NCBI GenBank assembly: GCA_020081605.1
Contig: JAHREC010000018.1
Coordinates: forward strand, 1,922,001-1,986,000
Direction: 5' to 3'
Source of the DNA: Albifimbria verrucaria
Taxonomy: Eukaryota; Ascomycota; Sordariomycetes; Hypocreales; Stachybotryaceae
DNA length: 64,000 nt
The position numbers and the translations under genes are program-made. Below are positions 12,822-23,546 of this stretch, piece by piece (position 1 is the first letter of the stretch; each line of letters begins with the position of its first letter). Under the pieces are notes generated by a model, which worked only from the letters and a program-made list of their open reading frames with translations, was not told the origin of the DNA and ran no database searches.

Positions 12822-13829
12822 ATGGATGCAGGTAGCCGGGGCCACGAAGGCGCATCTTCGGTGCTGTACCGGAACACCAGTGGAACAGTAGTTCTGCTTG
12901 ACATCCCTCGCTCACTGGAGGAAAGCCAGAGCCAGAAACCATTCACTGGTGTCCCCAGGAGGCGCATATACTCAGCCCAGCCAGTCTCGGAGCCATTTCA
13001 GACACCGGAGCCAAGACATGGCGGCTCGGCACATCTGTCGCAGTCGCCGGCAGCCCAAGTCGCCGACTTGATGACGGCTGCCACAGTCGAGAGTGCACTC
13101 GAGACCCTACATGATGAATACCATGGATCATATTGCCTACCCCGGCTATTACACCCAGCTGTACATGCAGAGCCTACCCAGCCATTCGTCCCCCAGGAGC
13201 TAGGTACTGCCAGGAGACATCCAAACAACCAGAGACGAATTCATGGAAAAGGCGCCCATGTTTGATCTCATTGTGCTTGATCCGCCGTGGCCGAATCGGT
13301 CCGCCCGCAGAACTAATAAATATGTAACTGCTGCGAACCAGTTGGAGACGAGACAGCTGCTCTCACTCATACCTATTGCCTCTCGTCTAGCTCCAGAAGG
13401 TCTCGTGGCAGTCTGGGTGACTAACTCTTCCAGCGTACTGGATTTGCTCACGTCTCGATCGGGTCTGTTTGCTTCCTGGGGGCTTGAACTTACGGCCGAG
13501 TGGACTTGGGTAAAGATCACCTCGGCCGGAGAGCCCATTTACGATGTTAACTCCCAGTGGAGAAAGCCCTGGGAGAAGCTCCTGATTGCGAAGCGTGCTG
13601 GTAGCAGAAAGACACCGGCACTGCATTCGAAAGTTGTATTTGCCGTCCCAGATCTACATTCTCGGAAACCCAACCTGCGCGGCTTGTTCCAGGAAGTATT
13701 GGGACAAGACTACAAGGCCCTCGAGGTCTTTGCGCGAAATCTGACAGCGTCCTGGTGGGCTTGGGAAACGAAGTCCTGTGTTTCCAGGAAATGCAACATT
13801 GGGAGGTATCAAAAGAAGACGAAACTTAA
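12822..13829 (+). CDS. MT-A70 family adenine N6-methyltransferase (METTL4-like)
   Basis: The protein of about 335 residues carries the DPPW catalytic motif of MT-A70 methyltransferases at about residue 153 (FDLIVLDPPWPNRSARR). Family landmarks follow: VAVWVTNSS, ELTAEWTWVKIT, NSQWRKPWEKLLIAK and the C-terminal AWGNEVLCFQEMQHW. These point to the METTL4 branch rather than the METTL3/METTL14 pair. Members methylate adenine N6 in DNA or in U2 snRNA cap-adjacent nucleotides; which applies here cannot be read from the sequence. No intron is needed. The frame breaks twice: one extra G at 13203-13204 (otherwise ELVLPGDIQTTRDEF) and one missing G at 13763-13765. The tail then ends VSKEDET-stop at 13827-13829. 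The 3' end converges on the uL23m gene, 205 bp away. Confidence 0.88.
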
Positions 13830-14034
13830 CAGCTTGGTAGATATTCAAGCAGATAGATCTATGCCAGGTCTAGACCATCTGCCATTTGTAGGATTAACAG
13901 TAATATACACTTATTGTACCGTTTAGAATACAGCGGTTCCTGTCCATCACCAGGCCCGAGTCCCATGTGCGCCATGCTTCTAGCCAACCAATGATCCCAG
14001 GTTTATAAAGGGTTTACGGCCATGATGTTGAGAT

Positions 14035-14716
14035 TTATTCCTTGTCGGTTTGTTGAGCTGCCACCTCCGTGCCAGCCTTAGCCTCCGTCTTCTTGACAAC
14101 CGCGTCCCATTTGGGGTCCAACACGAGGTCGTTGGACCACTTCACCTCGCCCGCCAACACCTGCTTCGCCAACGCGGCCAACTCGCTTCGCTCGGTTGAC
14201 GGGGTTTGGGCGCTCTTGAGTGTCAGCTTGCCCCGTGCCTGGTTCTGCTGCTGGCGAGACTGCTCCTGCAGAGCTTCTCTACGCTGCTCCCAGAGATCGT
14301 TGTACCACGGGTCCTTGTTCTCGGGGACCTCGGGCCACTGGAAGGGCTTGACCAGGTCCACGATCATGAATTTCTTGGATTGAGGTCGGTAGTAGGAGTT
14401 GGAGAAGTTGTTTCGTCGCGCAAGAGGCTGCTGCTGAACGTAGGAGCGAACCTTCTTGACCTCAACATTGTAGAGGTTCCACAGGTAGTCTCGCAGATCG
14501 AACTTTGTGAACCGCAAAGGCACGTTGAAAGTGGCCTCGTTGGGGGCTGATTCTTCTTTCGCAGGAAGGTGATAACATGGCTGGGTCTTTGCATAGGGGT
14601 TAGCAACACGGAAACGCGACTCCTGGGGCGGTGAACTGGACTCACAGAAAGACCTGCTTCTGACCCAGCTTAAAAGCCGGGGCCTTGCGTGCCAATGCCT
14701 TCACTGCTTCCGCCAT
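14035..14716 (-). CDS. mrp20: Mitochondrial large-subunit ribosomal protein uL23m (Mrp20/MRPL23)
   Basis: This is a mitoribosomal protein of about 207 residues near the peptide exit site. Exon 1 (14646-14716) encodes MAEAVKALARKAPAFKLGQK. A 59-bp intron (14587-14645) follows, then PSHVITFLRKKNQPP and, after a break, LRFTKFDLRDYLWNLYNVEV with the L23 core and the fungal extension PFQWPEVPENKDPWYNDLW. One G is missing from the run at 14542-14546 (plus strand), which splits the N-terminal part from the L23 domain. The rest of the frame is intact to the stop at 14035. The start lies in a divergent arrangement with the unknown gene at 15177. Confidence 0.9.
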
Positions 14717-15176
14717 GGTTGTCGTGATGGCTAGTAGTTGAGTATTGGCAACATGCGACAGTCAATCTGAAGAATTTCAGAGCGTAGCCTTTGATTGGCT
14801 TATCGCCTCGGCCTACCAAATGCCAGGGATTTTGCAGGTTAGGATTACCTAAGCTATATTTGCGACTTCACCTTCAATAGGTGCACGCCCTCAGTAAGGC
14901 AGCGGCCCAATCCCCAGTCAATTGACAGTCGGTGACAATGTTCTTTGTTCCTTTGCTGCTTTTCAAAGCACTCTTCCTATTGATGGCCCTGTCACTGGTC
15001 TGTATTCGAACAGAGCGCGCGATTTCTTTGTATTTGGGCTCATTTCGTCTTTCTACTTTCCGTGATTGTTCTCGTCTTTACTCCCAACTACTTCACTAAC
15101 ATGCTCTATCATCACCGCCTCGAGACCACGGTAATCTGGGCGAACAAGGACGGCTTCTGAGGAAACCACGGCGACA
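14717..15176. promoter_or_regulatory. divergent promoter region, uL23m / unknown gene
   Basis: A 460-bp interval lies between the start codons of a leftward and a rightward gene. A CT-rich patch at about 15045-15075 suits a rightward transcription start for the gene at 15177. Confidence 0.45.
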
Positions 15177-16609
15177 ATGCTATCTGTTCTCAATATTCTG
15201 AGTAGGCTGGTGCCTTCAAAGAACAGTTCTGATGATGTATCTTCGTCCGAGGATGTGTCCGATGGTGTGTCATCCTCTTATGACGGGAGTTCATTCAACG
15301 AAGACAATGACAGCCACGCAGAAGTGCCGATAAGGCAAGACTTTAGTGACGAGAGCGATGGGTTCGATGAGAGTGATGACATTGATGGTTGGGATGACTC
15401 GTCGGATTCACAATATAGGGAGTTTGCAGAAGACTCGTTTGTTTCTGGCGCCGACCTGCGTGAGCAGATGGAGGCGGAGAAACAAATGTATCCTGGCGCG
15501 AGCACCTGGGCCAAGCCTGAAGAAGAGCTATTCGAGGCTTTATTCCTCCGACAAGCTCGTGCACTACTCCCTTCACATTGGAATCTTGACTTCCGCGGCA
15601 TGCCTATGTCGGCGCACATTTTTGAAACCTCAGATGAGAGTCCCCTATTGTCTACACCCATTCTGATAAGGATTTCCACGGTGAGTAAACCCGTGATACT
15701 TATGTGAGCAAACACCTGAACTAGAATAGGAACCAAGGCCTTAACTCGACTCATCGATCTCACCGCGGCTGTAAGGACGACGGTGCAATGTGGCTTCCGA
15801 CCTAAAGCCCCGATGCTCATCAAGAAGAGCCTCGAAGGCTTTATCAACTGGGCTGCTCGTGATGGGGCTTTAGCCACTTAAGATACATCCCCAACATCAT
15901 GATCTGGATCGTACCGCGACAAATGGACCACGATGGCATGGATTCCTTTATGCAGACGCGCATGAGATCACTGGCTCTGCTTCAACGGGAATACTTAAGA
16001 AACGACAGGAGCCCCGATTTTTGGAGGGCGACGGCATCTCCTTTCTAGGATTACGAAGGGCTCTTGGAACAAGTTACAGGACAAAATCAAAACAACATAC
16101 TCCTACCCTCACAAACGGTCAGCAAGAGAAGCAGGCCTTTCGAAGAGAGGGACTGCTCTTGATGATTCGACAACTACATCTGAAGACGAATTATCTGGAG
16201 AGAGAACGACCCATGATTCTAAGAGGCAACGACTTTCAAGTGTTGTCGATGGCTCAAATAAGACCCCCGCCATGGCCACCGCTTGACTGATACATCAAAT
16301 CAGTCGGGCTCTACGCTGCCAGGCCGACCTAAAACACCTCTCAAGGTCAAATACCGCCGTCAGCCTCCCGTAGTCTATGGCTTATTCGTTGTTGGTACCT
16401 CCGTCTTCCTCCTGACGCTGGATTCGTCAAAGGGAGACGAGGGCTATGTCAGCTTCCACCTTGAGATGAATTTCTTAGATTCGCACCAGAGCGTCTGGAA
16501 CGGCCTGACCCTCGCCATTGCGGTGTGCTTGGCACGAGATGATTTGATGACGAGAATGGATGATTTTGAGGCCCTTCCTGTGGAGTCGGAGAGTGACCCT
16601 GACGCCTGA
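15177..16609 (+). CDS. Conserved ascomycete protein of unknown function, frame-broken
   Basis: I cannot assign a function. The product of about 460 residues begins with a Ser/Asp-rich acidic region (SSEDVSDGVSSSYDGSSF). It continues with a folded-looking block (AKPEEELFEALFLRQARALL, LPSHWNLDFRGMPMSAHIFE), a helical segment (ALTRLIDLTAAVRTTVQCGF) and a low-complexity stretch. It ends in a conserved C-terminal domain (RQPPVVYGLFVVGTSVFLLT, YVSFHLEMNFLDSHQSVWNG) of a type I associate with Pezizomycotina hypothetical proteins. One intron is likely at 15681-15729, with a one-base problem at its donor edge. Further breaks occur near 15871, around 16020-16150 and near 16285. This is the most damaged gene apart from the 28-kb one, so real decay is not excluded, but the conserved ends argue for sequencing error. 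Confidence 0.65.
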
Positions 16610-17058
16610 GGAGAGGGTCTAGGATGATGGTGAATGATTTATGAGGATACGCGTTGTGACTCTACCTTTACGATGGCGCGGACAGTTCATCCCGTTCTCT
16701 GTCTGTGCCCTATGTTATCTGCAGATACCCTTATACGCGACTCAATCACATATTTGCGTGGACGGTTGCTGAGATCAAAAGTGACCGAGCCGTCATTGAC
16801 TGCGTTAGATCATACATACAAGTAGTTCTTTCGTGCCACAAGTCTTAATCCAAACCAATATCAATACTTCTTAAATGATTCAGGAGATTTCGGTGTAGTT
16901 TCTATGTTCACATGCCCTATGCGGCAGCCCCGTCTATCCCCAACGCCAAGCAACGGCTACGATCTATGTAGCCCCATGCACAATTCTATCTGTACATATA
17001 TGTTCATCAATAATATCTACTGCCACCTCTAGCACCGAAAAGAATACACGGTTTGATC
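16610..17058. other. convergent intergenic region
   Basis: This is the 3' flank between a rightward and a leftward gene. It is AT-richer than the coding DNA on either side and contains no supportable gene. It should hold both polyadenylation regions. Confidence 0.5.
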
Positions 17059-18237
17059 TTACAATAACTGCTTCTCCTGCTCGACGGGATACCAGACTTC
17101 TAGCTGGTGGAGCAGTCTTTGATACAAGAACAGCATACAGCCGCTCTGAATAAAGGTCCAGACGCCTCGGGGCCAACACCGCGGAACCAACCGGCAATGC
17201 CCTCGGTCTGGTATATCAGGCGCAGGCCCCGAGTGACGGATGATGTGTGGAGAGGAATAGCGCCGGGTCTAGGTCGATGTGTACTGGGAGATGACGTAGA
17301 GATGTGTCGCTTCTGAGGGTTCGGGTCCTTGGCAGCGTGTCCCATGTCGGCGGGGGTTGACCTGGGTTTGGAGGCGCGTCTTGACGACGTCGAGAGGACA
17401 TGTGATAACACCGGCGAGGCCTCCGGCTGCCGCACCGGTGAGCAGCTCCAATGGCACACCGATGTCACGGCTCTGTTTGGAGACGCGAGCCCATGTTTGA
17501 AATTGCTCCCAGAACATGAACTGAAGGGCAGAAAACGGAAGGTCGCGGTAAAGAGTGGCTTTGTAGCCGTGGAAGAGCGCCAAAGGACCTTCGGTGCGGA
17601 TGATGGTGCGGGCGGCGTCGACGGTGCCACGATAGTTGTAGCCGGACTTGAAGTAAGGATTATTGTATCGACCTTGGAGTTGCAGTCTTGTTTTCAGAAC
17701 CTCAGAAGGGACGTAGACAACCGACGCAGCGAGATCGCCAAGGAATCCTAAATCGCTAGCTGTTAGCCTCGACGGCGGGACAGGCCAATTGGTAGGAGCA
17801 TACCGGATGAGAGGTAAGCAAGATGCTGTTGAAGACCGTGATCTATCAGGAAACGCTTGCTAAACTCGTAGGTGCCAAAGAACAAGACGGTGCCGGGAAA
17901 CGAGCCTCCAAGGGCGGGCAGCCAACCGCCGTACAGGCCTCTCCGAAGGCCTTCTTGCCTCCATATCGTGTAATATGACTGGCCGAGAGAGTTGTATTTC
18001 GATGGGATATTGGGATCGCCCTGTTGTCGCGTCTTGACCGTGTCCAACGAATGCATGAGGAGATCACCCGTCGAGCCTCCAATGCCGCCCGCGATCATGG
18101 CCTACAAACAAGAGCCTAGGTTAGCGCATTGCCTCGTCTGGGATGGGAGCTGTTGCTAGGCACTGGGGCCTGGCTTATGGACGCACATGGAGGTAAGGCG
18201 GCCGGCCTTCGGACTCGACATCTTGGTCCGAACTCAT
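17059..18237 (-). CDS. Mitochondrial carrier protein, MME1/YMR166C-like
   Basis: This is a mitochondrial carrier of about 345 residues with three repeats: MHSLDTVKTRQQGD, YVPSEVLKTRLQLQ and TCPLDVVKTRLQTQ each match P/S-x-[DE]-x-x-K-[TR]-R. The start MSSDQDVESEGRPPYLH, joined by splicing to AMIAGGIGGSTGDLLMHSLD, matches fungal homologues of yeast Mme1, proposed to export magnesium; that function is inferred. Exons are 18187-18237, 17804-18101 and 17059-17747, with introns of 85 and 56 bp. The third exon shows a one-C length error at 17352-17356 (an extra base or two missing) and one missing C in the run at 17169-17172. The repaired C terminus ends PVEQEKQLL-stop at 17059. The promoter region carries a CACGTG site at 18533. 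Confidence 0.85.
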
Positions 18238-19277
18238 ATTACGCTCTGCGGAGAGCTGCTTTGTATCGATTTCCCACGAGTCGCCCGTATGCACGCCGGC
18301 ATGGCGGGATTCCCACACAGCAATGGGAACTCTGTGACCGACTCGTCACAGCCGGAACCGGCGGAAGGAAGGAGAAAGGCGCTGAGCTCAGGAAGAGAGA
18401 GGCGAATCTATAAGTCGAAAAAGAGAAGAATATCGACAGGGCCAGCTGACGGAACAAAACAAGGCCCCAATGAATGAGTGACGGAAAGACAAAAAAGACC
18501 CGCGATCGAAAACGTGCGCAGTCGGAAAGCCGCACGTGCGCCCAGGCTGGCGGTCGGAAGAAGGGGTGGAGAGGTTGAGAGAGCAAGGTTCGGGAGTAAG
18601 GGACTGAGAACGAGTCGTGGTCGCAAAGTCGGATCACGAAATTGCCGTCGAAGCAACCAAGAATTTTTGTCGCATTTTCAGTCTCCTTTGCCTCCGAGAA
18701 CATTTTAGCACCGACGCCCCGAGGCTCCGGGAATCTTCCGCCCTGGCCCGTGCGTCAGAATTTCCAGGTACCTTTTGATTTTCTTCTTCCTTATCTTGGA
18801 TGCTATGGCTGCTGAGGCCTCCTGTAATTAGTTGAGGCCAGCCATATCTCTACGTAATTGCATGTCTTCTCCGATTTTAAGAGGGAGTAGAAAAAGAGGC
18901 CTTCTTTGCAAATCATCGAGGAAAATATAAAAATAAAATAAAAGCCTCTGATATTTTTTATGAGTCTATATATCTTTGAATCTTGGGGACTCTCTTTTCC
19001 ATTTTCCCATTCTCAAGCAACTTGGTTGTGTTGTGGATATTGCTGTCCTAAGGAGAAGCTCTGTTGAAGCCTCAACACATCTTATATGACCTCACCTGCA
19101 TAACCATGCCTTAGTACTTGACTTGACAACATCAATAATAACAGAAACCATAATGTAGCCCTTGCGGATATTATAATACAACACGGCTGGGTATATACAT
19201 ACACATGCCTATCCCTCGGAATAGGCCCCCAATCCAAGATATCGTACATATCTTACACATAATCCTGCCCTGGCACT
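18238..19277. other. intergenic: carrier promoter and IMP2 3' flank
   Basis: No supportable gene. The left half is GC-rich promoter DNA of the carrier gene. 18890-18970 is strongly AT-rich and the remainder is the IMP2 3' flank. The open frame 18239-18703 on the minus strand is the untranslated leader of the carrier gene. Confidence 0.5.
18533..18538. promoter_or_regulatory. CACGTG site in the carrier promoter
   Basis: A palindromic CACGTG embedded in GCACGTGC lies about 300 bp upstream of the carrier start codon. This is the core for bHLH factors of the Cbf1 type. Functional use is not shown. Confidence 0.25.
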
Positions 19278-19918
19278 TCACGTCACCAGCGGCCTCTCAT
19301 GCTCCCACCACTTGACCGGCCCAAACTTCCTGAACGGATACACGATATGCGTGATGCGCCCTGTCAGCAATCTCTTCGACACTGGGCCGTAGGTGTTGCT
19401 GTCCAAGCTGGATCCGGGCGGCCCGTCTCCCTCTATCCAGACGTGGCCCTCGGGGATCTTGACCGTGGCGACCGGGTATGGCGCCTTTGTCCGGATCACG
19501 TCGCCCTCTAAGGCGACGACTCGCTTAACCGCGATGACTTCCGGATGTGTTGGGCTTCTGCGAGACACAAGTTGGTATAAACTGATTCTCAAAAAGACCT
19601 TGGCAGTGATTGCAGCCATCCTCATCTTCCCTTCAGATAATGCTAAAGCTCACCTTAACGCAACAATCATCCCCTCTGGAGGTCCTTCTGTGGTGACCAT
19701 TTATAATTGAGAATGACGTCTCTCCGAAGCGTCGAATCTTTGCCGTCGTTCATGAGCGGGTACATCGACGGCCCGTCCACCATGGACAGCTCTGCGACAT
19801 AGAGGTTGAAGCAGGCGACGACGGGGATCCACGTCGCAAAGCCGATCAGGTTGAGGGCTGTCGTCTTGGCGACGCTCTGCTGGCCTCTGAGCCGCGCCCA
19901 CAGCGATCTCAGAGCCAT
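19278..19918 (-). CDS. imp2: Mitochondrial inner membrane protease subunit 2
   Basis: This is a signal-peptidase-I-type serine protease of about 181 residues that removes sorting signals from intermembrane-space proteins with its partner Imp1. An N-terminal hydrophobic anchor (LIGFATWIPVVACFNLY) precedes the catalytic-serine motif DGPSMYPLMN. The catalytic lysine lies in AVKRVVALEGD, and the family motif GHVWIEGD and the closing DSNTYGPVSKRLLTGRI follow. Exon 1 is 19654-19918 and exon 2 is 19278-19557, with a 96-bp intron. One G is missing from the run at 19671-19674 (plus-strand C-run), just before the intron, so that MIVAL is read out of frame. Length and motif order are normal for Imp2. 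Together with LEU5, uL23m and the carrier, it adds to a run of mitochondrial genes. Confidence 0.92.
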
Positions 19919-20586
19919 TGCACACCGGGTGAACTTTCGGATAGCGACGGTATGGAGTGGTGAGTTGTAAGCGTGGCGGATCCTCGGATCATCTGATAGA
20001 CGGCTCCTGGTTGAGTCTCAAAATCTGATGCTTTCAAACCAATAACCTGTGACAAGGGTACAAGTCGAGGGTGGGTTTGTTATGGCTGCTAGTGCAGTAT
20101 GTACCTTGCTCTGATGCCCCTCCCCCAAAATCTCCCTATTGATAAAGCGCCACAGTGGCTGTTATAGGGCCTTGAGCCTTCTGTAGGTGTGTGCTATGAC
20201 CCTCGACAGGCTCAAAGCTACAGGTACTTCACGTTTCGACTTCAACGCACATCACACGACAACTTGCTACTTTAAGGATCTTGGGCTTTACTCCCGATGC
20301 TGGCAAGATATGATTTTCAACATTCAGAACGCCAGAATAGATGACGCCGGCCCTCTTTACGGGCGACTACCATACATGAACATTGGGATCTCCGGAATGT
20401 CTCGCCCTTTCCAGTACATGGCCAGCCATCCCATCTCCTCTATTTTCACGACCACATCCTGCCCTGCCGAGCGGGTGCAATGTCGCCAGTTCCAAGGCTT
20501 GGCGGTGGAGTTTGCTTCCTCTAAGTGACCAGATCTAAGCCTTGAATATGATTTTTGTTTCTTTCAGAGCCTGCTCGCAAGAGCGT
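19919..20586. other. intergenic: IMP2 promoter and eIF2-alpha 3' flank
   Basis: No supportable gene. A 113-codon open frame at 20187-20528 on the plus strand has no recognisable content and lies in the expected IMP2 promoter. Confidence 0.5.
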
Positions 20587-21686
20587 TTAGATGGTATCAG
20601 GGATGTTGTCATCGCTCTCGCTGACACTCTCGTCACCGCTGACCTCGGCGTTCTCACGCTCCCTCTTCTCCATGAGGGCCTGGAGCTCGGCGTCATCGCT
20701 CTCTGTGACGGCCTTGGGCTCCATCTTGACAGTCAGGTTGCCGCCGGCGGCCTTGATGCTCTCTCGGATGTCGACGATGGCCTCCTCCAGTCTGCTGATA
20801 CCCAGGCTCTTGTCCAGGCATGTGCTGGTGAGGACGTACAGAGGTGGCGACACAAGCTTGACCTTGACCTGGGTGTCGTCGTTGTTCTTGGCCTCGGCAG
20901 TGCGGAGCGCAGTCTTGACGGCATCGATACCCTCGTAGCCGAAGCAGGTAACCTCAATATCGGCTCGGACCTTGGTGGGCTGAGGAGTGAGTCGCTTGCT
21001 GATGTAGAGCTTCAGCTCATCCGCGACAGGCTGGCTGGGGAAGGTGATGTCGTTCCACACCTCAGGGTTGCTACATCGCTGTCAGTTACGGGTTGCCTAC
21101 AGATCCAGTGGGTGAGAACGAACGTGATGGAGAGCTTGAAGGCATCGATGGCGTGGCCGTACTTGCGGTTGAGCGGCCAGCCTATGCTCTCGTACAGCGA
21201 CTCGATGGGGACCATGGTCTTCTCTGCCACGTGCCTCATGATGGAGTGCACCATCTTGCTCTTGTTGTAGCGCTCCTCGCACTTGACGATATCCTCGGGA
21301 GAGACACGTCGCTTGGAAAGATCGATGTAACCTGTCCTGGGTGTCAGATATGGTTCAAGTTGTCCGCTAGGGCGAGTATGGCTAACCCTTCTCCTTGTCC
21401 ACTCGCAGCACCACCACGACCTCGTTACGGCCAACTCGAATGAGCTTCTGAATACTTCGGATACGTCGTCGCGAAAGTTCGGACAGGAGAATCATGCCGT
21501 CGATGTTGTCGTATTCCAGCAGCTTGACGTAGGCACCCATCTCGGCGATCTGGTCGCGCGTTAGAATATGATGCTTTGGAGACCGTGTTTGGGAAGAAAG
21601 CAGCGTACCTGCTTGACATTGACCATGACAAAGCTGTCAATCTCCGGATACTTCTCCTCATAGAAACGGCAGTTCGTTAACGACAT
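20587..21686 (-). CDS. sui2: Translation initiation factor eIF2 subunit alpha
   Basis: This is the 310-residue alpha subunit of eIF2, which brings initiator tRNA to the ribosome and is the target of stress kinases. The S1 domain begins [20 protein letters not shown]. The phosphorylated serine is residue 52 counting Met (position 51 in the usual numbering), within [12 protein letters not shown]. The helical domain and alpha-beta C-terminal domain follow, and the tail is acidic ([13 protein letters not shown]). Four exons are 21609-21686, 21387-21549, 21124-21331 and 20587-21070, with introns of 59, 55 and 53 bp. All splice phases agree and no frameshift is present, in contrast to most neighbours. 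It is divergent from BUB3, with 465 bp between the two starts. Confidence 0.97.
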
Positions 21687-22151
21687 GTTGGCGGTATTGT
21701 CCAGTAGTCCAACTTGAAAACGGGGGTCGGGTTGATGTGAGGTGGGGTTGGTCCCGGGTGCGAGTTCGCGTACGTCACAGGGCGAGCTTCGAAGTCGGTC
21801 GATCGGTTCGATGCAGCGGTTGAACAAGGTCAAGATGCAGGATTTCACACTCGACGGGAGATCGTCTCGGCGTTGCTGTCGTATCGGTTTACTGGTGACC
21901 TTGGTGGTGGAAGAGTCATAATTTTGACATTTTGAGCACAAGTGATGAGTTGATGGTGGGGTGTGGCGGGGTGTGGCTCAACACGAGCGGTAAGTGGCGG
22001 CAGATTCTTCGAGAAAGCGGCTACCTCGACTTGGTCGTGGGGACGACCATGGGCTTTTTCGTCGCGATTCAAAGCTACCTATCACCACGTGACCCCCGTG
22101 TAAACATTCAGAAGCTTTACCTCTAGTCTCACCCTAGCAGCGGTGCTTGCT
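21687..22151. promoter_or_regulatory. divergent promoter region, eIF2-alpha / BUB3
   Basis: A 465-bp interval separates two divergent start codons. It contains one CACGTG site at 22086-22091 within CCACGTGA, 66 bp upstream of the BUB3 start, which could serve both genes. Confidence 0.45.
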
Positions 22152-23362
22152 ATGGCGCCAAGTGAGCCCTCCTGATTTCACATTTCATAAGCTCGTCTCC
22201 AAGCAAGTCTGACATGGTCTTAGCAACGCAGTACGAGCTGTCGCCGCCTCCTGGCGATGCGGTTTCCGCCATTGTCTTCGCGCCAGCCTCTCCATCTAAG
22301 CTGCTTGTCTCGTCCTGGGACAAGAAGCTATACTGCTATGATGTTGCAGATGGCGCCAGTGAGAACAACTTGCTGAACACGTATGAGCATCGTGCCCCCA
22401 TCTTAGACGTATGCTTCGGTGCCAATGACACTGAGGCCTTCACTGCTGGCCTGGACTGTGTTGTGAACAAGTTCGTTGTCCCCATCTGCGCCGCGTTCGC
22501 GCATCATCGCTAATGAGAAGATAGGGTCAACCTTGAGAATGGCGAGAAGACGGCAATGAGCAAGCATTCCGCCCCTGTGCGCTCCGTGGTATACAGCAAT
22601 GCCCATGGTTCGTGTTTCTCACTCTGCCACCCGCGTCAGACGCTAACAGTGTGTAGGCATTCTCGTGTCAGCGTCATGGGACTGCAGCTTGAACATTCAC
22701 AACTTGAAGGACTCATCGAGTTCCCCATCACCATTTCACTTCCCGGAAAGCCCCAGGCTGTCGCTGCCAGCAAGTCCAAGGTTGTGGTTGCCATGGCCGG
22801 ACGCATCATCAACATCTACGACCTGGATGCCATGGTTGAGCTTTTCTCCTCAGGAAGCACCGAGCTGAAGCCTTGGCAACAGCGAGAATCATCACTTCGG
22901 TACCTTACCCGAGCTGTGGCTTGCATGCCCACAGATGCGGGTTACTCCACAAGCAGCATTGAAGGTCGTGTTGCAGTCGAATGGTTCGAAGACACTGCCG
23001 AATCACAGGCTCGAAAGTACGCCTTCAAATGCCACAGACAGGCAGCACCGGATGGTGACGGTGATGTCGTTTACCCAGTCAACGCCCTTGCCTTCCACCC
23101 CGTTCATGGCACATTCGCCTCGGGAGGCGGTGATGGCACTGTCGCATTGTGGGACGCTGAAGCCAAGAGGAGGTTAAAGCAGTACCAGAAGTTCCCCAAC
23201 AGTGTTGCGGCCCTAGCTTTCTCTAGCGATGGCCGATTCCTTGCTATTGGAACTTGCCCTGGCTTCGAGACTGGGCAGGAGGACTACAGTGGTGCCGGCC
23301 AAACTGCCATTATCATCCGAGAACTGGGCGAGAACGAGGCCAAGGGCAAAGGTGCCAAATAG
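22152..23362 (+). CDS. bub3: Mitotic checkpoint WD40 protein Bub3
   Basis: This is a WD40 beta-propeller protein of about 348 residues that binds Bub1 and Mad3 at kinetochores. WD-type repeats are visible at VSSWDKKLYCYDV, VSASWDCSLNIHNL and FASGGGDGTVALWD. The extended fourth blade (VAVEWFEDT, KYAFKCHR) is typical of Bub3. The first exon encodes only MAP and part of Thr. Exons are 22152-22161, 22224-22470, 22525-22607 and 22657-23362, with introns of 62, 54 and 49 bp. One C is missing from the run at 22723-22726, so HNLKDSSSS and ITISLPGKPQAV lie in different frames; otherwise the gene is intact. The tail ends in Lys/Gly-rich EAKGKGAK. Length matches fungal Bub3. Confidence 0.93.
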
Positions 23363-23546
23363 GACGTGAAATGTGAAGTGGCGGTACATCCGAAAAGGCG
23401 TTGGGAGGGCCCTGGGATTTGGTTATTATCATTAGTCCTTTCGTGCAAATTCTTGGTATCTAGATACCCGTGATGAAATAGATCCAGATGATCCTCACGA
23501 CTTAAAGCCATTTGGTAAATGGTCCAGACACTTGCATTTTGTATCT

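Noticed and set aside
20187..20528. 113-codon plus-strand frame between IMP2 and eIF2-alpha
   Set aside because: No motif, and it lies in the expected IMP2 promoter; no intron or homologous feel.
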